Part shown: positions 10,667-21,446 of the stretch, piece by piece
Layout: each line of letters starts with the position of its first letter
How positions within the stretch are numbered: the stretch's first letter is position 1
From: Roseibium sediminis
GTDB lineage: Bacteria > Pseudomonadota > Alphaproteobacteria > Rhizobiales > Stappiaceae
Direction of reading: 5' to 3'
DNA: 64,000 nt
NCBI RefSeq assembly: GCF_008711325.1
Contig: NZ_VXDB01000015.1
Coordinates: 62,001-126,000, forward strand
Notes under the pieces: model-generated
The model's database searches: none
What the model was told of the DNA's origin: nothing
Seen by the model: only the letters and a program-made list of their open reading frames with translations
Made by a program: the position numbers and the translations under genes

Positions 10667-12337
10667 ATGCTCGTCACGCTGGCCATTCGCGACATTGTCC
10701 TGATTGACCGCCTCGATCTTGAATTCTCTGATGGCATGTCCGTGCTTACCGGTGAAACGGGTGCGGGCAAGTCCATCCTGCTGGACTCCCTGTCGCTTGC
10801 TCTTGGCGGGCGCGGAGATGCCGATCTCGTGCGCCATGGTGAGAAGCAGGGGCAGGTAACCGCCGTCTTTGACGTGCCGATGGCCCATCCGGTCCGGGTG
10901 CTCTTGTCCGACAATGATATTCCCGACGATGGTGACGTGATCCTGCGGCGCATTCAGGCAGCCGATGGCCGGACCCGTGCCTTCATCAATGACCAGCCGG
11001 TCAGTGCTACCTTGATGCGACAGGCTGGCAACCTTCTCGTCGAAATTCACGGACAGCACGATGATCGGGCCTTGGTCGATCCAGAGTCCCACCGCGAGCT
11101 TGTCGACCTGTTTGGCGGCCTGCTGGGCGACGTTGAGGATGTGGCAGCTGCCTATTCTGCCTACAGGGCGGCCGAAAAGGCTGTGCGCGATCATGAGGCA
11201 CGGATCGAAAACGCCCGCAAGGAAGCCGATTATCTGAAGGCCTCGGTGGATGAGCTTTCCAGACTCGCTCCCAAACAGGGCGAGGAAGACGAGCTTGCCG
11301 AACGCCGTGCGACAATGATGCAGGTGGAGAAGATCGCCGGAGACCTCAATGAGGCCTTCGAAACGCTGAACGGCAATGCGTCCCCAATTCCCGAACTTGC
11401 CAGCCTGTTGCGCCGGATGGAACGCAAGGCAGATCAGGCGCCGAACCTGCTGAACGCGCCCGTAGCGGCTCTGGCCAGCGCGCTGGATCAGCTCGAAGAG
11501 GCCCGCGGGGGGCTGGAGAATGCGATTCGGGAAACCGACTTCGACCCCCGCGAGCTGGAAAGCGTCGAGGAAAGACTGTTTGCCCTTCGAGCTGCTTCGC
11601 GGAAATTCTCTATGCCGGTAGAAGAGCTGGCCGAGCTTTGCGCCCGCATGGCATCCGACCTTGCAGATCTTGATGCGGGTGAGGACAAGCTTGCCGCGCT
11701 TCATGAAGCCGCCCGCAAGGCGCGGGCAACCTATGACGCGAAGGCCAAGGCGCTCTCTGCCAAACGTGAGGCTGCTGCTCGGTCTCTGGAGGCCACGGTT
11801 GCGGCGGAGCTGCCGGAACTGAAGCTTGAGCGAGCCAAGTTCATTGTCGAGATGACCAGCCGGCCGGATGCACCGGGACGCAGCGGCATCGACGAGCTGG
11901 AATTCCATGTCCAGACCAACCCGGGCACCAAACCGGGGCCGATGATGAAAGTGGCATCGGGCGGCGAGCTGTCCCGCTTCCTGCTGGCGCTCAAGGTGGC
12001 GCTTGCGGACAAGGGATCGGCACCGACGCTGGTTTTCGACGAAATCGACACGGGCGTTGGTGGTGCGGTTGCCGAGGCAATCGGTGTGCGCCTTGCCAAA
12101 CTCGCCACGGCGCTGCAGGTTCTCACAGTGACCCATGCCCCGCAGGTGGCGGCGCGTGCTGCCGGGCATTTCCTGATCGCCAAGGAAGAAACGGCGCCTG
12201 AGCGCATGGCCACGCGGGTCAAGCGGATCGATGAGGACCACCGCAGCGAGGAAATTGCCCGCATGCTCGCTGGAAGCACCATCACCGACGAGGCGCGGGC
12301 GGCAGCCAGAAAACTCATCACGGAAGCCGCTTCCTGA
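10667..12337 (+). CDS. recN: DNA repair protein RecN
   Basis: 556 residues. RecN is an SMC-like ATPase that acts at double-strand breaks during recombinational repair. The Walker A motif GETGAGKS is at 29-36 and a long coiled-coil region fills the middle. The ABC signature (ASGGELSRFLLAL) and Walker B with D-loop (LVFDEIDTGVGG) are near the C-terminus, followed by TVTHAPQVAARA. The start is ATG at 10667. No clear LexA site (GTTC-N7-GTTC) is visible in the short gap to bamD, so SOS control from here is not supported. Confidence 0.97.
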   Translation: MLVTLAIRDIVLIDRLDLEFSDGMSVLTGETGAGKSILLDSLSLALGGRGDADLVRHGEKQGQVTAVFDVPMAHPVRVLLSDNDIPDDGDVILRRIQAADGRTRAFINDQPVSATLMRQAGNLLVEIHGQHDDRALVDPESHRELVDLFGGLLGDVEDVAAAYSAYRAAEKAVRDHEARIENARKEADYLKASVDELSRLAPKQGEEDELAERRATMMQVEKIAGDLNEAFETLNGNASPIPELASLLRRMERKADQAPNLLNAPVAALASALDQLEEARGGLENAIRETDFDPRELESVEERLFALRAASRKFSMPVEELAELCARMASDLADLDAGEDKLAALHEAARKARATYDAKAKALSAKREAAARSLEATVAAELPELKLERAKFIVEMTSRPDAPGRSGIDELEFHVQTNPGTKPGPMMKVASGGELSRFLLALKVALADKGSAPTLVFDEIDTGVGGAVAEAIGVRLAKLATALQVLTVTHAPQVAARAAGHFLIAKEETAPERMATRVKRIDEDHRSEEIARMLAGSTITDEARAAARKLITEAAS

Positions 12338-14599
<2,262 letters not shown>

Positions 14600-14725
14600 G
14601 ACATTGTGATTGGCAATTCCGTCAGGTGCTGAAGTTTTCCCGCAAAAACTCTCAGTTCCGCCTCGTTCTTCGCACATTTGTTGCTATATTGTTCTCCTGA
14701 GTGAAAACTGGACTGGCAGACGAGC

Positions 14726-17131
14726 ATGACAGACCCGAACGGGTTCAACGAGTTTCCGCAGGCAAATTATGCGGCTGATGTTCCCGCGTCATCGGGTGGC
14801 GGGATTGCTGCACGGGCGATGGCTGCGCGGCGGGCGCCGACCTATCTGGACGGGCTCAATCCGGAACAGCGCCTTGCCGTGGAAACAATCGAGGGGCCGG
14901 TGCTGGTTCTTGCCGGAGCGGGGACGGGCAAGACCCGCGTTCTGACCACCCGAATTGCGCATATTCTGGCAACGGGCAACGCGCGCCCGTCTGAAATTCT
15001 GGCGGTGACATTCACCAACAAGGCCGCCCGCGAGATGAAGGAGCGGATATCCAAATTCATCGGTGGCAATGTGGAGGGGATGGCCTGGCTCGGGACGTTC
15101 CATTCCATCTGCGTGAAGATCCTGCGCAAGCATGCCGAGCTTGTTGGCCTGAAATCCGGCTTTTCCATTCTCGATACCGACGACCAGATCCGCCTGATCA
15201 AACAGATCATTCAGGCCGAGGGGCTGGACGACAAGCGCTGGACGCCTCGTGGTTTCGCCTCGCTGATTGACGGCTGGAAGAACCGGGCGCTGACGCCCGC
15301 TGAAGTTCCGGAAGGCGAAGTCAGGGGCTTTGGTAATGGCAAGGGCCGCAAGCTCTATCAGGAGTATCAGGACCGTTTGTCAATCCTGAACGCCGCGGAT
15401 TTCGGCGATCTTCTCCTGCATGTCATCACCTTGTTCAAGACGCAGCCGGAAGTGTTGAAAGACTATCAGCGCCGCTTCCGTTTCATGCTGGTGGACGAGT
15501 ATCAGGACACCAATATTGCCCAGTATCTGTGGCTGCGGTTGCTGGCACAGGGCAATGCGAATGTTTGCTGCGTGGGCGATGACGATCAGTCGATCTATGG
15601 CTGGCGCGGGGCGGAGGTCGACAACATCCTGCGCTTCGAACATGACTTTCAGGGCGCGACGGTCATTCGTCTGGAGCGGAACTATCGCTCGACCAGCCAC
15701 ATTCTGGCAGCGGCCTCCCATCTGATCGCCCACAACGAAGGGCGGCTGGGCAAGACGCTCTTCACCGACTTTCACGAGCCGGATCACGATCTGGTCTCGG
15801 TTGCCTCCGTCTGGGATTCTGAAGAAGAAGCGCGGACGATTGGAGACGAAATCGAGGGGCTGCAATCGAGGGGGCATTCTCTCAACGAGATGGCGATCCT
15901 CGTGCGCGCCTCGTTCCAGATGCGCGAGTTCGAAGATCGTTTCGTGACTCTGGGCCTCAACTACCGCGTCATCGGCGGACCGCGCTTTTATGAACGGATG
16001 GAAATTCGCGATGCGCTGGCTTACTTCCGCTGCGTGGTGCAACCGGCCGATGATCTGGCCTTTGAGCGGATCGTCAACACGCCCAAGCGCGGCCTTGGGG
16101 ACGCCAGCCTGAAACTGGTGCATGGGTTGGCCCGGGCCAATCGTATTCCCCTTATGCAGGCAGCAGACCAGCTTTGTCAGACGGAAGAGTTGAAGCCCAA
16201 GGCACGCAATACCTTGCGGCAGGTTCTGACCGATTTCGAGCGCTGGCGCGACATGCTGGCCACCATGAAGCATACAGAACTTGCCGAGATCATTCTGGAC
16301 GAGAGCGGCTATACGGAAATGTGGCGCAAGGACCGCTCAGCCGAAGCGCCGGGGCGTCTCGACAACCTCAAGGAACTGATCCGCTCCATGGAAGAGTTTG
16401 AATCCATGGCCGGGTTCCTCGAGCATATCTCGCTGGTGATGGACCGTGATACGGCTGAGAGCAACGATGCGGTTTCCATCATGACGCTGCATTCTGCCAA
16501 GGGACTGGAATTTGATACGGTCTTCCTGCCCGGTTGGGAGGAAGGGCTCTTCCCGCATCAACGCTCGCTGGATGAGAGCGGTCGGGCCGGCCTCGAAGAA
16601 GAGCGCCGCCTTGCCTATGTAGGCATCACCCGGGCAAAGAAGCGGGCGAAGCTGTATTTTGCCTCAAACCGCCGTATTCACGGTCAGTGGCAGAACTCCA
16701 TTCCCTCGCGCTTTCTGGACGAGTTGCCACCGGAGCACGTAGAAATCGCCGAGGCGTCATCCAACTATGGTGGGTATGGCGGAGGCGGGTATGGTGCCTC
16801 TCGCTTTGACCGCAGCGATTCCTTCGAACGGGGCAGCTATTCCACCCCCGGCTGGCAACGGGCCCAGCGGGCACGCTCTTCCTCGTCAGACAGTTACGGT
16901 CAGGATCTCAGGTCCTCCCGCTCAAAGCGACAGGGCCCCATGATGATCGAAGGCGAACTGGTGGCAAAATCCGTCAGCGAAACGCCTTCCGCCTTTTCCC
17001 TTGGCGAGCGGGTGTTCCATATCAAGTTCGGCTATGGCGCAATTGCGTCAATCGAAGGCAACAAGCTGACCATCGATTTTGAAAAGGCCGGGCGGAAAAA
17101 GGTCATCGACAGCTTCGTTGAGCGGCATTAG
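14726..17131 (+). CDS. uvrD: ATP-dependent DNA helicase, UvrD/PcrA type
   Basis: 801 residues, superfamily 1A 3'-5' helicase of excision and mismatch repair. Walker A AGAGTGKT is at 63-70. Also seen are the Ia motif VTFTNKAAREM, motif II DEYQDTN, motif III CVGDDDQSIYGWRGA, motif IV LERNYRST, motif V TLHSAKGLEFD and motif VI RRLAYVGITRAKK. The C-terminal tail has the PcrA-like small domain (ERVFHIKFGYGAIASIEGN). A Gly/Tyr/Ser-rich linker sits at about 670-710. The start is ATG at 14726, 126 bases after ligA. Confidence 0.96.
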   Translation: MTDPNGFNEFPQANYAADVPASSGGGIAARAMAARRAPTYLDGLNPEQRLAVETIEGPVLVLAGAGTGKTRVLTTRIAHILATGNARPSEILAVTFTNKAAREMKERISKFIGGNVEGMAWLGTFHSICVKILRKHAELVGLKSGFSILDTDDQIRLIKQIIQAEGLDDKRWTPRGFASLIDGWKNRALTPAEVPEGEVRGFGNGKGRKLYQEYQDRLSILNAADFGDLLLHVITLFKTQPEVLKDYQRRFRFMLVDEYQDTNIAQYLWLRLLAQGNANVCCVGDDDQSIYGWRGAEVDNILRFEHDFQGATVIRLERNYRSTSHILAAASHLIAHNEGRLGKTLFTDFHEPDHDLVSVASVWDSEEEARTIGDEIEGLQSRGHSLNEMAILVRASFQMREFEDRFVTLGLNYRVIGGPRFYERMEIRDALAYFRCVVQPADDLAFERIVNTPKRGLGDASLKLVHGLARANRIPLMQAADQLCQTEELKPKARNTLRQVLTDFERWRDMLATMKHTELAEIILDESGYTEMWRKDRSAEAPGRLDNLKELIRSMEEFESMAGFLEHISLVMDRDTAESNDAVSIMTLHSAKGLEFDTVFLPGWEEGLFPHQRSLDESGRAGLEEERRLAYVGITRAKKRAKLYFASNRRIHGQWQNSIPSRFLDELPPEHVEIAEASSNYGGYGGGGYGASRFDRSDSFERGSYSTPGWQRAQRARSSSSDSYGQDLRSSRSKRQGPMMIEGELVAKSVSETPSAFSLGERVFHIKFGYGAIASIEGNKLTIDFEKAGRKKVIDSFVERH

Positions 17132-17249
17132 TGCACTTCTCGCATTCGTTGAATCACTCGAAGTGCTCTAAATATTTGATTTGCGCACTTCCTGACGGCG
17201 AACCGGTATCCACTTCGCCTGGAAATGCTCTTGCTGCAAAGTGCCGACC

Positions 17250-17570
17250 TCAGGCGTTTGACGACAACTTCATCAGGCAGACACCGGCGATGATAAGCCC
17301 TGCTGCGGTGATCCTGCCTGCCGTTGCCGGTTCGCCAAACCAGACCAGTCCGACGATAAACGCCCCGAACGCGCCAATGCCTGTCCAGACCGTGTAGGCC
17401 GTACCGAGGGGCAGGGTGCGCATGGAAAGCGCGAGAAACCAGACGCTGGCTATCATGGCCAGAACGGCCAGACCACCCAAGATCTTGTTTTCAAAGCCAT
17501 TTGCCAGCTTGAGCAACGCGGCCCAGACGATTTCCAGAATACCTGCAAGGAATAAAAAGAGCCAGGACAT
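17250..17570 (-). CDS. gdx: SMR-family guanidinium exporter Gdx (SugE-like)
   Basis: 106 residues with four membrane spans, the size of small multidrug resistance proteins. The conserved glutamate of TM1 is E13 in GILEIVWAALLK, the form seen in the Gdx/SugE subgroup, and TYTVWTGIGAFG and GLVWFGEPA also match the family. Gdx proteins export guanidinium by proton antiport. The ATG at 17570 follows AGGAGG on the minus strand. An in-frame extension to 17723 exists but runs through the riboswitch hairpins and is rejected. The upstream guanidine-II riboswitch supports guanidinium as the substrate rather than quaternary ammonium drugs. Confidence 0.9.
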   Translation of the reverse strand: MSWLFLFLAGILEIVWAALLKLANGFENKILGGLAVLAMIASVWFLALSMRTLPLGTAYTVWTGIGAFGAFIVGLVWFGEPATAGRITAAGLIIAGVCLMKLSSNA

Positions 17571-17584
17571 GAGACCTCCTTGTC

Positions 17585-17642
17585 CGGGCCGTCCCGCTTG
17601 GTTCTGCCGGTCTCGTGACCCAAGCAGCGAAGGTCGTCCTTC
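17585..17642 (-). promoter_or_regulatory. guanidine-II (mini-ykkC) riboswitch upstream of gdx, with an extra hairpin
   Basis: On the minus strand, hairpin 1 is GAAGG-ACGA-CCTTC (17642-17629) and the last hairpin is CGGG-ACGG-CCCG (17596-17585). These are the paired hairpins with ACGR tetraloops that define guanidine-II riboswitches. The second ends eight bases before AGGAGG and just ahead of the gdx ATG, consistent with control of translation. Between them lies a third hairpin GGTC-ACGA-GACC (17620-17609), whose closing pair is C-G rather than G-C. GCTTGG/CCAAGC arms (17625-17620 and 17601-17596) could also form a linker stem. Hairpins are seen directly; ligand binding is inferred from the family. 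Confidence 0.85.
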
Positions 17643-17821
17643 AATACGGCCTTTATAGTAATTGGGCGATGCTGCTTTCAAGTGGCGAAGTTGTTTCGAT
17701 GAAGCGTGTGAATGGGCAGCCAAACGGCAGGGAATGCGGGGAAACTGCCTCTTTTTGGTGTTTTTCTATTTGCTTCAATCTTGAGTTTAATCAATTCGTA
17801 AAACAGGATGATGATGTTTGG

Positions 17822-20242
17822 ATGAAAGTTCTACTGCGGAAGGTTTTCATGAAGATGTTGTCCGTGAACAATTGCACGCTCCTTGGATTTGTTTCTCTTG
17901 GTGCAATCCTTGCGTCATCCGCTCCGTCAGCGGCCTCATGCGCGGTACTTGGTGCAGGAACTTATCTTGCCGGTGGGGCGGTCAGCGTTCCTCCCTCTCA
18001 CATGTCTCCTTCGAGAACTTATTGTCTTACCTCGCGGGCAGAGTTCACTTTCCCAAATGCCGGTCCAATTCCATCGGATGGCTTGCTGGAAGTTTATTCG
18101 CCGGTGTTTTTCGATCTCAATCGAGCAGGCGGGCGTGTTCACTCCTTCGTGTTTGTAAACAACACCATTGAGGGGTCTGCTACGCCAAATACACCGTTTT
18201 TGCGCACGCATGTCACACCGGGGACGACATCACTTGGCGCGATGTATATCAATCTATTCGACACTACGATTGGAGAAAACCGCTCAATTTCTCTGGTCCA
18301 GGAATCAGGAAATACCCAATTTCAGAATGTCTATTTTGCCAGTCTGAAGTCCGGAACAACGCTTGCATACAAGAAGCTGACGATTTCAAATCCAAGCCTT
18401 CTCGCTATCGGGCAGTACAATATTATCGGTCAGGATTTTTACACACCGGTCAATGTCCATCTCGAAGACAGCTCGGTTACAGGAGCAAGGGTGGTAGGTG
18501 TGCAGGCGGGATCAACCCTCGACCTGAAAAATACAACCATAAATACCCAGTTCTTCTCCTTGACCGGCACCTTGTCAGGAAATGGTACGATCAATGGCAA
18601 GTCGGGCGGAAGCGATGTGAATTTTCTTTCTGCAAACGGCGCGACGTTTCGGCCCGGAAACTCCATCGGCACGCTCACCATCAATGGAAACCTTTCGTTA
18701 CAGGGGGCGACCAATCTTGTCAGTGAGCTCGATCCCGGCGCCGGGCAGAATGCGGATTTGCTGTCCGTCAGCGGGAACGTCACAGGCGCAAGCAAACTGA
18801 CTGTCACTCTCGAAAAGGACAGCGGCTATGCTGGTGGAACCGGGGCCGCTGAGATTACGGCGTTTACAGGTGCGAACTACACGGTCGTGACCGCAGGGAG
18901 CATCGATAGTGACGGTGTCACGCTGGCCGAGGGCGCTTCACTCAATGCACATCTGACCCCGCGGTTGGTCGGCAGTCCTAGCGGCACAGGAAACATTGTC
19001 GTCACCTTTGACGATAACTCTCCCACACCGACCCATTTGCCAAGCAAAGTCCAGACGCTTCATCCGTCCAAGGTCGCGACCACGTCGACGCCGGCGGTGA
19101 CATTGACGTCGTCGGTTGCCGCTACCCATCATGCGACTGTCGTCAATGGCACAACCGGCGGCTCGGGTGGCGGCGGTCAGATTCTGGCAAACGGCCAAAC
19201 GCTCAGCACTGCATTTCTGTCCCTCACGAATGCCAACCTGCTGCAATTGAACGAGGTTCATGCAGAACCTTATTCCTCCAATCTGACGGTTGCTTTGGAA
19301 CAGGCCGATCATGTCGCGTCGACCGTGATGAACCGCATTTCAGGCAGCCCGAACGTCCTTGAGGACAACCTGGTTGTTCGCGATGCGCAAGGGCGTGCAA
19401 TCTGGCTTGATGTGTCCGGTGTCCTCGGGAATGTGGAGGGCAAGGACGGGCTCGGAAACTTCGGCTATCAGTTGGCAAACGTAATGGCCGGTGCGGACAT
19501 TCTCGCCAGTGAAGCAGGTAGCATCGGGGCCTTTGCCGGCTATGGCTATCACCGAATGACGGAACACGATCATGTTGATCAGAGCTTTTCTGCTCATGCA
19601 GGCTACGCCGGTCTCTACGGAACGTTCTTTTCCGGAGCATGGAATTTCTCTGGTGCCGCCGGATACTCCTACGCTGCGAATTCTTCGTCCCGAAACAATC
19701 CGGATGTAGGCTTGTTCACGGGCGGCAAGGCGGAAGCGGATTTCGGCTCCCATACGGCGTTTGTGTCAGCAAAAGCGGGCTATGCATTTGGCGCGACGGA
19801 AACGCTGGTCTTGAATCCATTTGTCGCCGCTTCCTATGCGCATATCTGGCAGGACGCGGTCAGGGAAACCGGCGGGGGCGACTTCAATTATCGCATCAAT
19901 TCGGCAACAGCTGATGCCCTTATGACCGGACTGGGCCTTGAGATGTCGTCACAGGTTTATCAGGACGAGGTCACATCAGTCCGCATGCAGGGGTTTTTGC
20001 GCTATGACCATGATTGGAGTGCCTCGCGCGCGTCTGCCCATGAAGTGACAGCCGTTTCGCATCTTTTCGGCAGTTTTACCCAGGCTGGCCAGAACAGAGG
20101 TAGCCATTCCCTGTCTGCCGGTTTCGGGTTTTCGGGCAGGGCACTGGACAATCGCCTGAATTGGCGGGCAGGCCTTGCTGGTTCAATTCACGAGCATGGT
20201 GAGGAAATCGGGGCTGGGGCGCAAATAAGTTGGCGGTTTTGA
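17822..20242 (+). CDS. autotransporter with C-terminal beta-barrel domain
   Basis: 806 residues from the ATG at 17822; ATG at 17849 (797 residues, with GGAAGG upstream) is an equal candidate. A signal peptide (LLGFVSLGAILASSAPSAAS) precedes a Ser/Thr/Asn-rich passenger. The passenger holds the autotransporter-type block FRPGNSIGTLTINGNLSLQG and AGQNADLLSVSGNVTGASKL. The last 270-280 residues look like an autotransporter beta barrel (GAFAGYGYHRM, FVAASYAHIWQDAVRETGGG) and end in aromatic Phe, as outer-membrane proteins do. It would be a type Va surface or secreted protein; the passenger function is unknown. An OmpR-type pair lies downstream. Confidence 0.85.
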   Translation: MKVLLRKVFMKMLSVNNCTLLGFVSLGAILASSAPSAASCAVLGAGTYLAGGAVSVPPSHMSPSRTYCLTSRAEFTFPNAGPIPSDGLLEVYSPVFFDLNRAGGRVHSFVFVNNTIEGSATPNTPFLRTHVTPGTTSLGAMYINLFDTTIGENRSISLVQESGNTQFQNVYFASLKSGTTLAYKKLTISNPSLLAIGQYNIIGQDFYTPVNVHLEDSSVTGARVVGVQAGSTLDLKNTTINTQFFSLTGTLSGNGTINGKSGGSDVNFLSANGATFRPGNSIGTLTINGNLSLQGATNLVSELDPGAGQNADLLSVSGNVTGASKLTVTLEKDSGYAGGTGAAEITAFTGANYTVVTAGSIDSDGVTLAEGASLNAHLTPRLVGSPSGTGNIVVTFDDNSPTPTHLPSKVQTLHPSKVATTSTPAVTLTSSVAATHHATVVNGTTGGSGGGGQILANGQTLSTAFLSLTNANLLQLNEVHAEPYSSNLTVALEQADHVASTVMNRISGSPNVLEDNLVVRDAQGRAIWLDVSGVLGNVEGKDGLGNFGYQLANVMAGADILASEAGSIGAFAGYGYHRMTEHDHVDQSFSAHAGYAGLYGTFFSGAWNFSGAAGYSYAANSSSRNNPDVGLFTGGKAEADFGSHTAFVSAKAGYAFGATETLVLNPFVAASYAHIWQDAVRETGGGDFNYRINSATADALMTGLGLEMSSQVYQDEVTSVRMQGFLRYDHDWSASRASAHEVTAVSHLFGSFTQAGQNRGSHSLSAGFGFSGRALDNRLNWRAGLAGSIHEHGEEIGAGAQISWRF

Positions 20243-20687
20243 TATCAGGTTTGATTTGCGGATTAGTGTGCAGAGACAGGTTGTGACTTGTTACACAGCT
20301 CATGCGGCGGGGTGATTTTGGCTCACATGGCTGCATTTTTTGAATTTTTTTTAAGGCGAACTTGGCTCAATTTTTGATTGTGGTAACCCACCTACGTGAG
20401 TAGTGCAACCATGGCGAGTCTTCGGCGTGTATTGTTCAATTAAAAAATACAGTAAGTTAACATATTGAGATTGAATGATAAAAATATGATCTGAAAAATT
20501 GAGTTACAGTTTCCTGCTTCCGGAAGTCGTTCACTTTCAATTATTGCCATTAATTAATTCATAATCAGAAGTTGTTTTTCGGAAATTACTGTCCTGACAG
20601 AGTGGTTCTGAAACCCTGAGTTGCTTCAACTGGTACATTTGTCTGTATAATTATGGTTAATGACGAAGGTCGTACGAAAGTTATTTG
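20243..20687. other. AT-rich intergenic region, no gene seen
   Basis: About 445 bases that are far more AT-rich than the flanks, between the autotransporter stop and the response regulator. I find no convincing ORF, tRNA or strong hairpin-plus-T terminator. It contains long A/T runs (for example TTAATTAATTC at 20550-20560). It probably holds the promoter of the two-component operon, and may bind nucleoid proteins such as a MucR/Ros-type silencer (inference). Confidence 0.5.
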
Positions 20688-21446
20688 ATGTTGGAGCTAT
20701 TGGGAACGGGGCGGAACCGCTTGTCTGTTGACACAAGCAAACATGTGCTGATTGTCGAGGATGACGACGAAATTGGCGCGTTGATCAAGCGGCACCTGCA
20801 GGACAACGACATCCAGTCCACCGTGGTTCAAACCGGTGAGGACATGGACCGGATCCTTGATACCTCCCATGTTGATCTCGTGATTCTGGATCTCATGCTG
20901 CCGGGCGAGGACGGTATCAGCATCTGTCGGCGTCTGCGGTCTGCGGGACCAATTCCAATCATCATCGTTTCAGCGAAGGGTGATGACTTTGATCGGGTCA
21001 TCGGCCTTGAGGTCGGGGCGGATGATTATCTTCCCAAGCCTTTCAATCCGCGTGAACTCATCGCCCGTGTAAGGGCCATGCTCCGCCGGATGGAACTGGG
21101 GGCCGGTGTTTTCAAACCGGTTCAGAACAATCTTGAATTCGAAGGTTGGAAGATCGATGCGCGAAGGCGGGTTTTGAAGAATCCCGACGGAGCGATTGTC
21201 GCGCTGACACCGGGAGAGTTTGACCTTTTGCAGGTCCTCTGTGAGCGGCACGGGCGTGTTTTAAGCCGGGAACAGCTCATTGATCTTACCCAAGGCAAGG
21301 TTGGCGTTCTGAATGGGCGCAATATCGACATCCTTGTGAGCCGTGTGCGGGCCAAGCTTGAAGCGGCAGGGGCCGAATATGCCTTTATCAGGACTGTTCG
21401 TTCCGGCGGCTATGAATTTGTTGCCAGAACGGTAGCAAGTGCCTGA
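20688..21446 (+). CDS. OmpR-family response regulator
   Basis: 252 residues from the ATG at 20688. The start is uncertain: the conserved receiver begins at KHVLIVEDDDE (about 18-28), and a downstream TTG with GGGGCGGA before it is possible. The phosphoacceptor is D68 in VILDLMLPGEDG, and the receiver lysine is in ADDYLPKPFNP. A C-terminal winged-helix DNA-binding domain follows (LTPGEFDLLQVLCERHGRVLS, then VSRVRAKLE). Its TGA overlaps the GTG start of the kinase gene by eight bases, so the two are co-translated. Targets are unknown; the adjacent autotransporter is a candidate. Confidence 0.94.
   Translation: MLELLGTGRNRLSVDTSKHVLIVEDDDEIGALIKRHLQDNDIQSTVVQTGEDMDRILDTSHVDLVILDLMLPGEDGISICRRLRSAGPIPIIIVSAKGDDFDRVIGLEVGADDYLPKPFNPRELIARVRAMLRRMELGAGVFKPVQNNLEFEGWKIDARRRVLKNPDGAIVALTPGEFDLLQVLCERHGRVLSREQLIDLTQGKVGVLNGRNIDILVSRVRAKLEAAGAEYAFIRTVRSGGYEFVARTVASA

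Noticed and set aside
9521..12241. 906-codon minus-strand open frame
   Set aside because: It lies opposite lpxC's end, bamD and recN, which carry clear family motifs; the long frame is a by-product of GC-biased codon use.
14655..14668. LexA-like GTTC repeat upstream of the UvrD gene
   Set aside because: The spacing is six bases, whereas the alphaproteobacterial SOS box is GTTC-N7-GTTC; no second candidate in the gap.
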